Shown one piece after another: positions 13,008 through 24,380 of a stretch of 64,000 bases of DNA; the first letter of the stretch is position 1, and every line of letters starts with the position of its first letter. Made by a program: the position numbers and the translations under genes. Under the pieces are notes generated by a model that was not told the DNA's origin, did no database searches, and saw only the letters and a program-made list of their open reading frames with translations. Origin of the DNA: Pleodorina starrii (Eukaryota > Chlorophyta > Chlorophyceae > Chlamydomonadales > Volvocaceae); the NCBI GenBank assembly GCA_030267565.1, contig BRXU01000034.1, positions 265,501 through 329,500 of the forward strand, read 5' to 3'.

Positions 13008-13380
13008 CGAGAGGCTGCCGCTGAGTCAACAGCCCGAAATATCGTTTTCAACCCTGCTAGTTAGTCCAGTTGTCCAATTAATCCAGTGGTCTAGTATGGC
13101 GTATCACTGTTCAAAACAGTGGGCTCGGCGGACAGTGCCGAAACGAAATCCTTGTCACTGAACCAACGAAGTGAAACGCAAAATAAGCTACTTTTCACAA
13201 AGTCATCGCATTAGCAGAACTAGACTGTGCTCCGGGCAAATGCATTCCGGTTTCCGGAGCTGCTCTTGGGCCAACTGATAAACCGTTTGTCGTAGTAAAG
13301 CATTTTGAACACCTCGTTTAGGGCAATCGTGCAAGCTTGCAGCCAAGGAACATCATCGTAATAATCAACCTTATTCATCC
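13008..13380. other. Divergent spacer between mTERF and methyltransferase genes
   Basis: About 370 bases separate two divergent start codons, so it should hold both promoters. No clear TATA box or repeat is visible. Confidence 0.4.
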
Positions 13381-16300
13381 ATGCGACCAATGCTCCAAGA
13401 GCGCTTATTCGTCCACGGGCGGCCGCCTCGCTGCGCGCAAGCAATCGACAACGTCGCCTGCGCGACGACGACACCCAGGCAAACCCTATCAATGGGCATC
13501 GCCTGCCCAGCGCGCCGACAGCTCTGCGCCAAGGCCAGCCTGCCGCGCAACACCAGCCCCCAGTGTTGCACCACCTCCTCCCCCATCGCGCAGCCCAGCC
13601 TCCACCACCCCATGCGCCGCCGCCATCGAGGCCGGCTACTGCCCCTCGCCGCAGCATCATCGGATAACCCTCCTCCGGAACCCCACATTTCCATCAGCGC
13701 CAACCCCGACACCACTAACACCAGCACCAGCAGCCCCACCAGCCCCACCAGCATCAACTCCGACATGGTGGTGATCCTGGTAGAGCCCAAGCGCGGTGAG
13801 AACATCGGCGCGGCAGCTCGCGGAATGAAGAATTTTGGGCTGCGGGAGCTGCGGCTGGTGCGGCCGGCGGGCGGGGAGTGGCCCAACGAAAAGGCGCGCG
13901 CGGTGGCGGCGCGCGCCGTCGACGTCATTGATGCGGCCAAGGTGAGTGAGTGGGTGAGTGGGCGAGTGAGTGAGTGAGTGAGTGAGTGGGCGAGTGAGTG
14001 AGTGAGCGGTGGTCACTGGGAACTGGGCAGAAGGCGGTGCTGGGCATTGAGGCATTGGGGGCCGAGCCTCCGGCGGGAGTGAGGGAAGCGAGAAAGCTGA
14101 GAGGTCCACAAGAGGCTGAACGGCTGAGGGTAGCGCCGTCTTATCATCGTCGTCGTCGCCGTCGTTGGCCGGATGAAGAAACGAGGGACTAGTTGGTTGC
14201 ACTGGAGGCACACATGGGTGAGTACGGCGCGGCCGTTGGCGTATGACACGTGTGTGCGTGTGTGTATGTGTGCAGGTGTACGACACGCTCGATGCGGCGC
14301 TGGCGGACCTGCAGTACGTGTACGCGGCTTCGGGGCGGCCGCGCGCTCAGGACAAGCTGGCCAAAGATGTCGTACTGTTACGACAAGTACAGGTCGGGCG
14401 GGCTGAGGGCGTGACGGCGCGCGGTTTGTTTCAGATGTCATGCCGCTGTGTGTTTTCCCCCTTGTGACCCCGCCGGGGGGAGACCCCCCCGAGTCCCCGG
14501 GCCCCCGGGCCGGGATCGACTTACCTGGCGATCTGTCTGTCCACCTGTCTGTTCGTCTGATTGATTTTCTGCCTGCCTGACTCGCTGTCTGCGACGGACT
14601 GCGGCTGGTTGTGGCGTCCCACAGGAGGCGCTGCCGCCGGCGGGGACGCGGATTGGCATCATGTTTGGCCGCGAGGTGAGGTGCGGTGTGAGGTGCGAGG
14701 TGCGAGGCCAGGCGGTGCGATGGAGGTACCATGGATGGGAGCCGACATGGATGGGTGCAGAAGCAGAACAGCAGCACCTGGGGTGGAGGGTGGGCCTATG
14801 GGTCGAGGCTGGGCCCATGGGTCGAGGCTGAGCCCATAGGTCGAGGCAGGGCCCATGGGTCGAGGCAGGGCCCATGGGCCGAGGCTGGGCCCATGGGTCG
14901 AGGCTGGGCCCATGGGCCGAGGCTGGGCCCATGGGTCGAGGCCGGGCCCATGGGTCGAGGCTGGGCCCATGGGTCGAGGCCGGGCCCGTGGGTCGAGGCT
15001 GGGCCCATGGGTCGAGGCCGGGCCCATGGGTCGAGGCTGGGCCCATGGCCCATGGGTCGAGGCTGGGCCCATAGGTCGAGGCTGGGCCCATGGGTCGAGG
15101 CCGGGCCCATGGGTCGAGGCTGGGGCCATGGGTCGAGGCGGGGCCCATGGGTCGAGGCTGGGGCCATGGGTCAAGGCCGGGCCCATGGGTCGAGGCCGGG
15201 CCCATGGGTCGAGGCGGGGCCCATGGGTCGAGGCGGGGCCCATGGGTCGAGGCGGGGCCCATGGGTCGAGGCTGGGGCCATGGGTCAAGGCCGGGCCCAT
15301 GGGTCGAGGCGGGGCCCATAGGTCGAGGCTGGGCCCATGGGTTGAGGCCGGGCCCATGGGTCGAGGCGGGGCCCATGGGTCGAGGCCGGGCCCATGGGTC
15401 GAGGCTGGGCCCATGGGTCGAGGCCGGGCCCATGGGTCGAGGCCGGGCCCATGGGTCGAGGCCGGGCCCATGGGTCGAGGCCGGGCCCATGGGTCGAGGC
15501 CGGGCCCATGGGTCACTCTCCACATTGCGGCTGGAGCTGCGGCTGGTGCTGAGGCGACTGTGGCTCATGCATGTAAGGACAGCCGACGGGGGACCATCCA
15601 TCGATTACCGCCTGCCTTGCCCTACCTGCCGTACCGTCGTACTGCCCCACACCTGCAGGACAACGGGCTGTACAACGAGGAGCTGGTGCGCGCCAATGCC
15701 ATCCTCACCATCGACACCGATCCCAACTTCTACTCCCTCAATTTGGGCCAGGCCGTACTCATCGTGTGCTACGAGCTGTTCAGGTGGGAACCCAGCCCAG
15801 CCCGGCCCCGGGTGGGGCTCTGGCGATCAGCCAGCAGTGGCTGTGCTTCGAGATGCCGGCAGTCCGTTGCCGCGGGCGCGGCCCGGTCATATGCCACGAC
15901 GCTTCAACACTGGCAGCTGCAGGCTGCTGCGCGCACTCGCCGGCTTGCATAACGTTGATCGTATTTAGTATTTTAGTCTAGTCGAGTCAAGTTGGTGTAC
16001 TATTCTGCGCGCGCTTTCAAGGTTTCCGGGGCAATGTCTTTGTGCTTAAGCCGTTGCAAGGTTGCATCCTCTGCTCCTGGCGGCAGTTGGTGCAGGCAAC
16101 GAATGAAGGATGTAGTTGGCGACTTGGGCCCCGCCGCTTGTCGCCGTGCAGGGCTCCTCGGCGGCCGGGTCTCGGTGCCAAGCGGGACCGGGCCTCGCGG
16201 CACGAGGTGGAGGGCATGCTGGGCCGACTGTTCACCGCGCTGGAGTCTCGGTCCTTCTTCAATCCGTACAACCGGGACGTACTGCAGTTTGCAATCCGAG

Positions 16301-16832
16301 GGTTCTTCGACCGTGTCAACCCGCTCAGCCGGCAGGACGTGGCAGCGGTACGGCAGGTGGGTGGGCGCCTGTGGCGGGCGGGCGTCAGCAGCTGTGTACG
16401 GCAGTGTTTTTACGGCGTGGCGGGCGGCTGGTGGGCTGGTGGCGCGCCGCCTTTCCGCCACTGTCGCGCAGCGTGTCCCCTTTGGTCTTTTGCTGTGCTT
16501 TGATTTCCCCTGCGTCCGTTTGCCTTTTGCTAGGAGGAACACGTTGATACGGTACACCAGTCGTGTTGACCCAAAAGCCGCAACTTGACACCCACCTATC
16601 AACCTGACAGCCTACCAGGAATACCGTATCATATCACCTGCCGACCTCTTTCTTGCGCTGCGGTTCGCATTCATCCATCCATCCTCCTCCGCAGGTGCTC
16701 AAGGCCCTCCAGCGGCCTCCGTCGCCGCCGCCGCCGCCGTCTTCTTCTTCTTCCGACAGCCCGGGGAACACCGGGGAACAGCTGCCGCCGCCGCCGCTGC
16801 AGCAGCAGGAGCAGCAGCAGCAGCATTTGTAG
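13381..16832 (+). CDS. SpoU/TrmJ-type RNA 2'-O-methyltransferase (six exons, 398 aa)
   Basis: Exons 13381-13941, 14276-14392, 14625-14675, 15659-15783, 16152-16356 and 16695-16832, all in phase. SpoU/SPOUT enzymes methylate ribose 2'-hydroxyls of tRNA or rRNA using S-adenosylmethionine bound in a trefoil knot. Motif 1 is VEPKRGENIGAAARGMKNFG (about residues 134-153, catalytic-loop Asn and Arg present), motif 2 is IGIMFGRE (236-243), motif 3 is SLNLGQAVLIVCYEL near residue 270. The following exon encodes a C-terminal helical extension (FFNPYNRDVLQFAIRGFFDR) like that of bacterial TrmJ, which methylates tRNA position 32. The first 125 residues are Ser/Thr/Pro/Arg-rich and look like an organelle transit peptide. 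The C-terminus is a Pro/Ser/Gln tail. Intron 3 contains the 19-bp minisatellite, and intron 1 begins with TGAG repeats. The exon 2 donor could be CAG|GTCGGG or, six bases earlier, CAA|GTACAG; both are in frame. Confidence 0.88.
13942..14008 (+). repeat. TGAG repeat starting at a splice donor
   Basis: The donor GTGAGTGAG of methyltransferase intron 1 is followed by a degenerate TGAG run (GTGAGTGGGTGAGTGGGCG...), so several copies of a donor-like GTGAGT lie side by side. Confidence 0.7.
14791..15514 (+). repeat. 19-bp minisatellite, about 38 copies, in methyltransferase intron 3
   Basis: Unit GGGCCCATGGGTCGAGGCY, with few substitutions between copies. 19 is not a multiple of 3, so each frame cycles through all phases; because no phase holds a stop, long open frames appear on both strands. 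They are artefacts of the repeat. The core CCCATGGGTC resembles the dispersed dyad seen elsewhere in the window. Confidence 0.95.
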
Positions 16833-17801
16833 CAGGAGCAGCCGAGTGGGGCGCCGCCGGACCCGACCACAGCGCCCGCGGGTGGCTCAGCGCCGGAACG
16901 GCAGCTGCCTCCCGAGGTTTAGTTCGCAGAGGCCCTGCGGTGAACCCACCATGGCCTCCGGTGATGAGAATGTGATGCAGATGAATGCGCTCTGATCCGC
17001 TGCTCAAGGCGGCTGCTCGCGCCGCGCAGTATGGCGTTTTCAAGGTGTCTGCCACGTGCTGTACGGCTCTCCACCGGGCGCGCAACTTTGTCCCACGCCA
17101 GCCAGCCCCCCCTAATGGTCATTAGCAGGAAAGAACAGCCCCCGAAGGCCTGGTATCCCCACTGGGAGTAGTCCACTGGTCGCTGTTCGCTGGGCGTAAT
17201 CAGTCGGGCTGCAGCGCACGGGTGTGTGTATGTTTGGGTTTTAGGGTTTAGTTCCGTTCGCCAGAGCCGCCTCGGTTACATCGTCCCCCGGTTCTCCTTT
17301 GTTTTAGCAAAACAAGCCCTGGTCACCTGTCAAGATAAACGGCCGCGTCGTATTTGTCTGTGCGATGCGATGCTCCTGAAGTCACACGAGCACACACCAA
17401 GACAAGAGGGCCTCACGGCCTCCCCGTCGCTCCCCGTTGAGAGACATCCGGGGTCTCGCCTTGTCTCAGCTCCCGCTGGTGACCCTCGCGTCCTCGGCTG
17501 GAGGTGGTAAAATTGGAAGCACTCGCTTCGGTCTGCCAACGGAACGGCAGGTCATCAAAACCCACGGCCCGCCCCGCCCCGCCACAATCTGCAGCGGAAG
17601 GCCTCCCGGGGTGGAGAAACTGTGTTCGTGTGCAACCCAACCCCGACGGCATCACCCACGCAACCCCCCCCCAACCAGCTACGGCCACAACCACTCCAAC
17701 GCAGCCCACAACCTCAGGTCGCCCGCCAGACTACCTGCCGTACAGCAGCAATTCAAGTAGCAACCCCAGCAGTAACCAACCACTCAAGCCGATACCGTAT
17801 A
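16833..17801. other. Convergent 3' region, methyltransferase and coiled-coil genes
   Basis: No exon is supportable. A short telomere-like run (GGGTTTTAGGGTTTAG) lies near 17234-17250. Confidence 0.4.
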
Positions 17802-17806
17802 TTACA
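17802..17806 (-). promoter_or_regulatory. TGTAA polyadenylation signal of the coiled-coil gene
   Basis: Minus-strand TGTAA about 80 nt past the stop at 17885, a normal spacing for volvocine genes. Confidence 0.5.
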
Positions 17807-17859
17807 AAAACAGCGTCCTTCACAAGCTCCGCTGCGGCCGCCACCGCCCTGCGTGGGCC

Positions 17860-17913
17860 GACCCGTGGGTCCTCCCGCGCGCCCTCACGACCTGGGTAAC
17901 CGACCCACGGGTC
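17860..17913. repeat. Two GACCC-NN-GGGTC dyads at the coiled-coil stop
   Basis: GACCCGTGGGTC at 17860-17871 lies just after the stop codon, and GACCCACGGGTC at 17902-17913 lies in the last coding codons of the same gene. Confidence 0.75.
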
Positions 17914-20900
17914 CGCCGGCGCTCGTCGGTCTGCCGAACACGTCCGAGAACATGTCCCTCGCCGCCTGCTCCAGCGCCGCGTCTCGCATTATGACCACGG
18001 GCCCCTGCTCCGAGCCCCCGTCGCCCGTAAGGCTGGATCCGCTGCCCCGGCCACCTCCCTTGTCCCCCATCGGCGGCGCCCAGTACTCCACCCCATCCAC
18101 TCCCTGCATCAACACAGGCTGATGCTGCTCCTCCTTCTGGCCCTGGCACTGTTCCTGCTGCTGCTGCTGTTGCTGATGGGGCGGTTGCTCCTGCTGCTGC
18201 GACGGCGGCGGCGGCGGGTCGGAGGCATGGCCGGGGACGTTCGCCTTGGCCTTGGGTTGCGACCGGGCTCGGGCGGACCGCGGCCGACCGGACGTGGGGG
18301 AGGGAGACCGCGACCTGGCGCCGGCGCCGCCCTCGCCTGAGCCGAGCGCCGCTGCCGCCGCCACTGGTCCCACTGATCCCGATGAACCGCGGCCCGGATC
18401 ACCCGGGTCTCCGCCTGCGGTGGTGTAGGACCCACCGACGGGGCTGATGCGTCCCTCGGCCCCAGGGCCGGACAGGCGATGGCCGTCGGGGCTGCCGCGT
18501 CTCGGCGACCGATCGACCCAGCTGACGGTTCGCATTCCGGGGCTGCCGCGACGTAGCGCGAGCACACGGGGGTCTTGAGCCCTGCCGGCGTCGCTGTCGT
18601 CGCCGTCGGCGTCGCCGTCACGCCGCGTCGCCGCCGCCGTCGCGTCGCCGTCATCACCGTCGGATAGCTCCGCTGCGGCCCTGGCTGCCGCCAGGTCCGC
18701 CGCCGCTGCCGCCGCCGCCGCCGCGATGGCGGCGGCGGCGATGGATGCGACGGCGCCGCCGCCGCCGTCGTCACCGAAGGCGGCGACGGAGGAGGCGCTG
18801 CCGCGCTGCCGCCGCGAAGCCCCCCTCGACAAGCCGCCCTTACGGACTGTGTTGGATTTGCGCAGCTGCTTCTTGGCGGCGGCGCGAGATAGCGCCGTTG
18901 CGGCGGAGACGGCGTGGGCGGCGGCGGCGGCGCCGGCCTTGCGGCCGGTGGGCGACGGCGCTCGGAGATTGGGTTGCGAGACGCAGGGGCTGATGGGGTA
19001 ATACTGGCTGGCGTCGGGCTGCAGGACGGGAGGGATGGCCCGTGGGTCGCTGCAGATGCCCTCGCTAGCCACCTGCGAGACGAGGGCGAGTCGGTTTGCG
19101 AGCCGGGAACGGGAGCAGGAGTGAGGGCGGGAGTGAGAGCGGCAGCGGGAGCGGGAGCGGGGCCGACGATGGACGGCAAAACCCCGCCAGCGCCACTTCC
19201 ATAGCGGCCCCTAAGCCAGCCCAGCCCAGCCCAGCCCAGCCCAGCCCAGCCCAGCCCAGCCCAGCCCAGCCCAGCCCAGCCCAGCCCAGCCCAGCCCAGC
19301 CCAGCCCAGGCCCCACCTGTGTTGCCCTGGACCTGCCCCAGGTGCGACCCAGATGCTCCTCCAGCAAAGCACCCGCCAGCCGCTCAGCCTGGGGGGGGGA
19401 GGGAAAGGGGGGACGGGGGGCAAGTAGGGCGGAATGAGGGAGAGAGAAGAGAGAGACAGAGGGAGGAAATGAGCGGAGGGAGAGGAGCGGAGGGAGGGAC
19501 AAAGGTGCAGGAGGAAAAGAGAGGAGGAGATATGGAATCCCGTCACGAGATTGACAGAAACAGAGACAGGGGCGCGGGTTTGTTAACCTCCGTTAAGACG
19601 CGAGGCAGTCAAAAGTGCAGCGTGGGAGGGAAGAGGCTCGTGAGGTGAGGTGAGACGCGAGACAGATAAGGGTGGCAGCATACTGTACTGCAGCCGGGAT
19701 CGCACCGTACTGCACCGCACCGTACGGCGCCGTACCTGCTGCAGGGCAGCTTCTCGCCCCGCGTGGGCAGTCTCCACGCGGTCCAGATCCCCCTCCAGAT
19801 CGGCGACCGTCTCCTCCAACAGCGCGTTCTGGCGGGGACCAAGAAGAAAGAAGGGTGTGGCAGGATTCGAGCCGCAGCACGCGGTTGGCTAAGGGCGCGT
19901 CGGTCCTGGACGGCCTGCTCTTCGCCAATCAAGCAAGCAAGAATATCTACCTAAACAGATCAACTCCACGCATCACAAACTGTGTCCCAACCGCGGAGGC
20001 GCACTCCCCGCGGCGCTTGGCTTCTGGAGCCGCCGCCCCTGCTTCCCCCAGTACCACTACCCTCCGCCTCTTCGCTGCCTCGCCCGCCTTCCTCGCCCCT
20101 CCTCCGCCCCCTCCTCCCCCTCCCCCTCCTCCTCCGTGAGTCCCCTCTCACCCTGGCCTGCAGCTTCTTCATGTCCCTCTCCATCTCCCTCAGATTGGTC
20201 TCCAGGTCCGACATCTGGTGACCCGCCCGCTGCAGGGCCGACTGGGTGGCGGACAGCTGCCGCTCGAGGAGCGTGGACCTGCGGGGAGCCAGGGCGTCGA
20301 GGACCCACGGGTCGGATCGAATCGGGGAACGCAGGGCGGGAATCGGGGTGCGGAGGCGGGTCCGAAGAAGCAGTCGACATGCAGAGCGGAAAGCGCCGGT
20401 CGAAACGTACACCCGCACTCGCACCCGCACCCGCGCCCGCTCGCTTGCTCCTTTTACATCCACGCGCAAGCAGCCCCGCCCCGCCCTCACTTGTCCATGG
20501 CCTCCTCGGCCGCCAGCTCCAGCCGCTCCGAAACCGCCCGCAGCGTCAGCGTGTACGACCGCTGCATCTCGTACGCGCGCAGCGCCGAAGCCAGCGCCGC
20601 CAGGTGTGGCGAGGCGGCGCCGCTGGACGCCCTCAGCAGCGCCAGCAGCCAGGCCACCTCCCCGAGCAACAGATCCACACCGGCGGCCACCAGGAAACCA
20701 GCGTCGGGGGGGAGCTGCGGGTCTGTAGAGGGTGGTTAGGGGGCGGTTTTAGGGCTTTAGGGTTTAGGGTTTTAGGGTTTTAGGGCTTAGGAAAGGTGGT
20801 GTTAAAGAGAGGGGGTGTAACAGCGGCAGCAGAGGCTACAGCAGCTGTTCGGTGGAAGGCCCCGCCGAGTACGAGTACGAGTATGCGTTTCAATATGAGA

Positions 20901-23900
20901 ACCGAAGCGCCGGAGGAGGGGCGCCTGCCGGGTTCCGGGCAGGGGCGCAGGGGCGCCGGAGGCCGGGGGGCCGGGGGGCGGGGAGGGCCTCACTGGTGCT
21001 CAATGCCGTGCGGTATGCGCGGGGGCACAACGGGCGGCCCGGGCGAGCCCTGGGCCCCACAGCCCGCGGATAGCCAAAACCCCGCCGCCCCTTCGTAAGC
21101 GATCAGGACGTCTACCGTAAGAACCGGGAGCAAGCAACCCCAACACGCCGGCGCTGTCCTCCTGATCCCTTCCCTCACCCTCACCTTGTTGCAATGTGAG
21201 GGCCATCTTGGCCAAAAAGTACAGCGCTTGCTCAGTGTGCTTAGGCTCCAGCGTCGCCGCCACCGCCGCCCGTACGGCATTGCCGTTCATCGCCGCCTCC
21301 GTCGCCGCCTCCTTGGCCTTCGCCAGGCCGGCGGCGGTGCCGCCGCCGTCGATCACATCGACCAACCGCGCCAACCGGTCCAGCCCGCCGCCGCCGCGGC
21401 GGCGGCTGCCGGGGGATTGTACGGCACCGCCTTGGGCGGCGGCGAGCAGCGCCGCCGCCGCGCCGCCGCGCATCGCGGCGGCGCGCGACGAAGCGCCGGC
21501 GCCGCCGGAGGCGGCCTCTCCCGAGGCCGTCGTTTGTCGAGAGTCGAACGATTCCATTATTTCGACGCGCGACGCGTGCGAGTCATGGAGTTGGATCACG
21601 AGGGATTCCAGCAGGTTCCATGCTGAATCCAAACCAGATCCAGATGGCCGTTGCAATCCAAGCCGCTCGGTGGCGGCGGTGGGACTGCCGGGACCGCCGG
21701 CGGCCTTCCGATTGGCCGTCCAAGGTCGGGACATCGCCGCCGCCTGCGGCGGCGGCGCCGCGGCACCGCCGCTGTACGACGCATACGGCGACGACGGCGG
21801 CGAGCGATAGCTGCTTGGCGAGGCCTGCGGCGGCAGCGGCGCCGCCGCCCCCGCCGCCGCTGCGGCGGCGGCGGGGTCCCAGCCGCTTGCCGTTGTCGCG
21901 GCGGAGGGCAGGCGGCACGACGACGGCCCGCCGTAGTACGAAGGCCAGACGCCGCTGCTGGGCCGCCGTACGGGGTACGGCGACGCCTGGCCGCTGATGG
22001 TTTCGGAGGGACTGATCTGGGAGCTTGGTTCCGGAGCTGCCATCGCGGCGTTGGGCCCCCCAGCGTCCGCCAGTGCGTCCGCGGCGGCCTTCCGGAGGTC
22101 CTCCGTATCCGCACCCACCAAGATCTGCGACCCACAAAAAACACATACACGCGGCGGTTGCTCCGGAACCAAGCGGTTAGTCGGCCAGTCGGGCCGCGCG
22201 CAAGCGAGGCCTCAGCCGGGACATTGCCTGTTTTGCTCCGTCTTCCCTCAAGTGGAGAGTGCAGCGGAAGTCGTGACCCACACCGACCCACATCGACCCA
22301 ACACATCGACCCACCGACCCACATCCATCCAATACACCGACCCACACCGACCCACATCGACCCAACACACCGACCCACCGACCCACATCCATCCAATACA
22401 CCGACCCACATCGACCCAACACACCGACCCACCGACCCACATCCATCCAATACACCGACCCACATCGACCCAACACACCGACCCACCGACCCACATCCAT
22501 CCAATACACCGACCCACCGACCCACATCGACCCAATACACCGACCCACCGACCCACATCCATCCAATACACCGACCCACCGACCCACATCGACCCAACAC
22601 ACCGACCCACCGACCCACATCCATCCAATACACCGACCCACATCGACCCAACACACCGACCCACCGACCCACATCCATCCAATACACCGACCCACCGACC
22701 CACATCAACCCAATGCACCGACCCACATCGATCCAATGCACCGACCCACATCAACCCAATGCACCGACCCACATCGACTCAATACACCGACCCGCCGACC
22801 CACAAACACGCGCACATACACACACCTGCAGCCGCCTCCTCATGGCCCCCACCACCTCCTCCAGCTGCTCCAGCCCCGCCACCCCGGATTGCGCCGAAGC
22901 CAAGTACTCCCGAGCCGCCTCCAGAGGGAAAGCCGGCGGCGGCGGCGGGATGACGGAGGTACGGCGGCCGTCGGGGCCCAGCTCCACCCTGTCGTACTGC
23001 CGGAGCGCCATGATGCGCGCGTCCACCTGCGCGGGGCGTCGAAACCGACCCGCGAGTCGGCGTGGGTTTGACCCGGTCGCAGAGCTGCGGTGGCGAGGCG
23101 GCGAAAAAGCAACGCATCTCGCCAAAGCCGGAGGCCGTACCGTACGGCATGCTGCAGAGAGTAACATGGCGCGGCGTGGGCACGCAAGCAATCAGTCTCC
23201 CTTCCCGCTGCTCGTACCCGCACCTTGCCGTACCTGCGCAAGTACGGAATCGTCCTCCACGTCGCCGCGCCGTACCGCGTTGGCACAGCTGAAACGCGAC
23301 AGCTCGTCCAACGCATGCCGCAGCTGCCACACCGCCCGCTCAGCCACACCCAATCGCCGCGCAGTCGCCTCACCACGATCCCGACCCTGACCCTGACTGG
23401 GGCCCGTGCCCGAACTCGCCGCCTGGCTTGCTCCCCCGCTCGGTCCCTTGCCCGCGTCCTCAGCCTGGCCTGCGCTCGCGCCAGGGCTCGATCCAGGGAT
23501 GTGGCCCTGGCCCTGTGCTGGGCTCGGTCCCTCGCCAGAGCCCTGACTGTCCTCCTGTGCCAACGCATGAGGCGCTTGTTGCGGTGCTTGGTTGCCGTCG
23601 GCCCCCGGGAGCGGCCCCGCGGGGGGTGAGCCCGCTGAGGCCGAGCCGGGCTCACCGGAGATGCTGGTGTCTGCTGGCAGGGCAAGGCAAGGCAAGGAAG
23701 AACGGGGGCAAGGCAAGCTGAGGTTGTGTCGGGTAAGCGGAGGTCGGGCAAGCGGAGGCAAGCAAGCGGGCGAGACGACCGACGGCGATGAATGAAGCTT
23801 CATGACAGAAGGTGCTGCGCCAACTGTCCCCAGCCGCCAACCACCAACGCACCGCGCGCGACGTCGCGGCCCGTTCCCGCCTCCCCGTTGAGAGCCGCCA

Positions 23901-24296
23901 GCGGCCGATGCCAGCGGGAGCCCCACCGCGCCAGGCCGCCGCCGCCGTACCCCTGCGGCGACGCCGGGCCGCTGCCGTCGCCGCCGCTGCCGCCGCCGTC
24001 GCTGTCGGCCTCTGCATCGGACTCTGAGGCCTGCTGAGCGGGGCGGGAGGCGGGAGGCGGGAGGGTCAAAACAATGATTCTTCGCGGGGAGACAAGTTCT
24101 CAAAGGGGGGAGAGGGGCGACGGCTTCAGGGGCGGAAGCTCGGGGCCTAGGGCTCTGCCACCACCGGGCAGCAGGGCAGCCACTACATCTTCGCGGATGT
24201 GCAGGACGCGGGTGATGTGCGTGCAGTGCCCTCCTTGGGCGACGGCCCCCCCATGATGAGTTGATGACCCATGGGTCATCAACAAACAGCCAAAGC

Positions 24297-24380
<84 letters not shown>

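Noticed and set aside
14731..15968. Long open frames across the 19-bp minisatellite on both strands
   Set aside because: They are periodic translations of the repeat; only the flanking exons have SpoU motifs, and the array lies between them in an intron.
19855..19935. tRNA B-box-like GGCTCGAATCC on the minus strand
   Set aside because: No A box or acceptor stem; it lies in a short intron of the coiled-coil gene.
22177..22953. Thr/Pro/His-rich and Gly/Cys-rich open frames at 22.2-22.9 kb
   Set aside because: They are translations of the intron minisatellite.
24100..24245. Possible extra coiled-coil exon reading HITRVLHIREDVVAALLPGG
   Set aside because: No acceptor and donor pair keeps phase with the flanking exons, while direct joining of those exons does.
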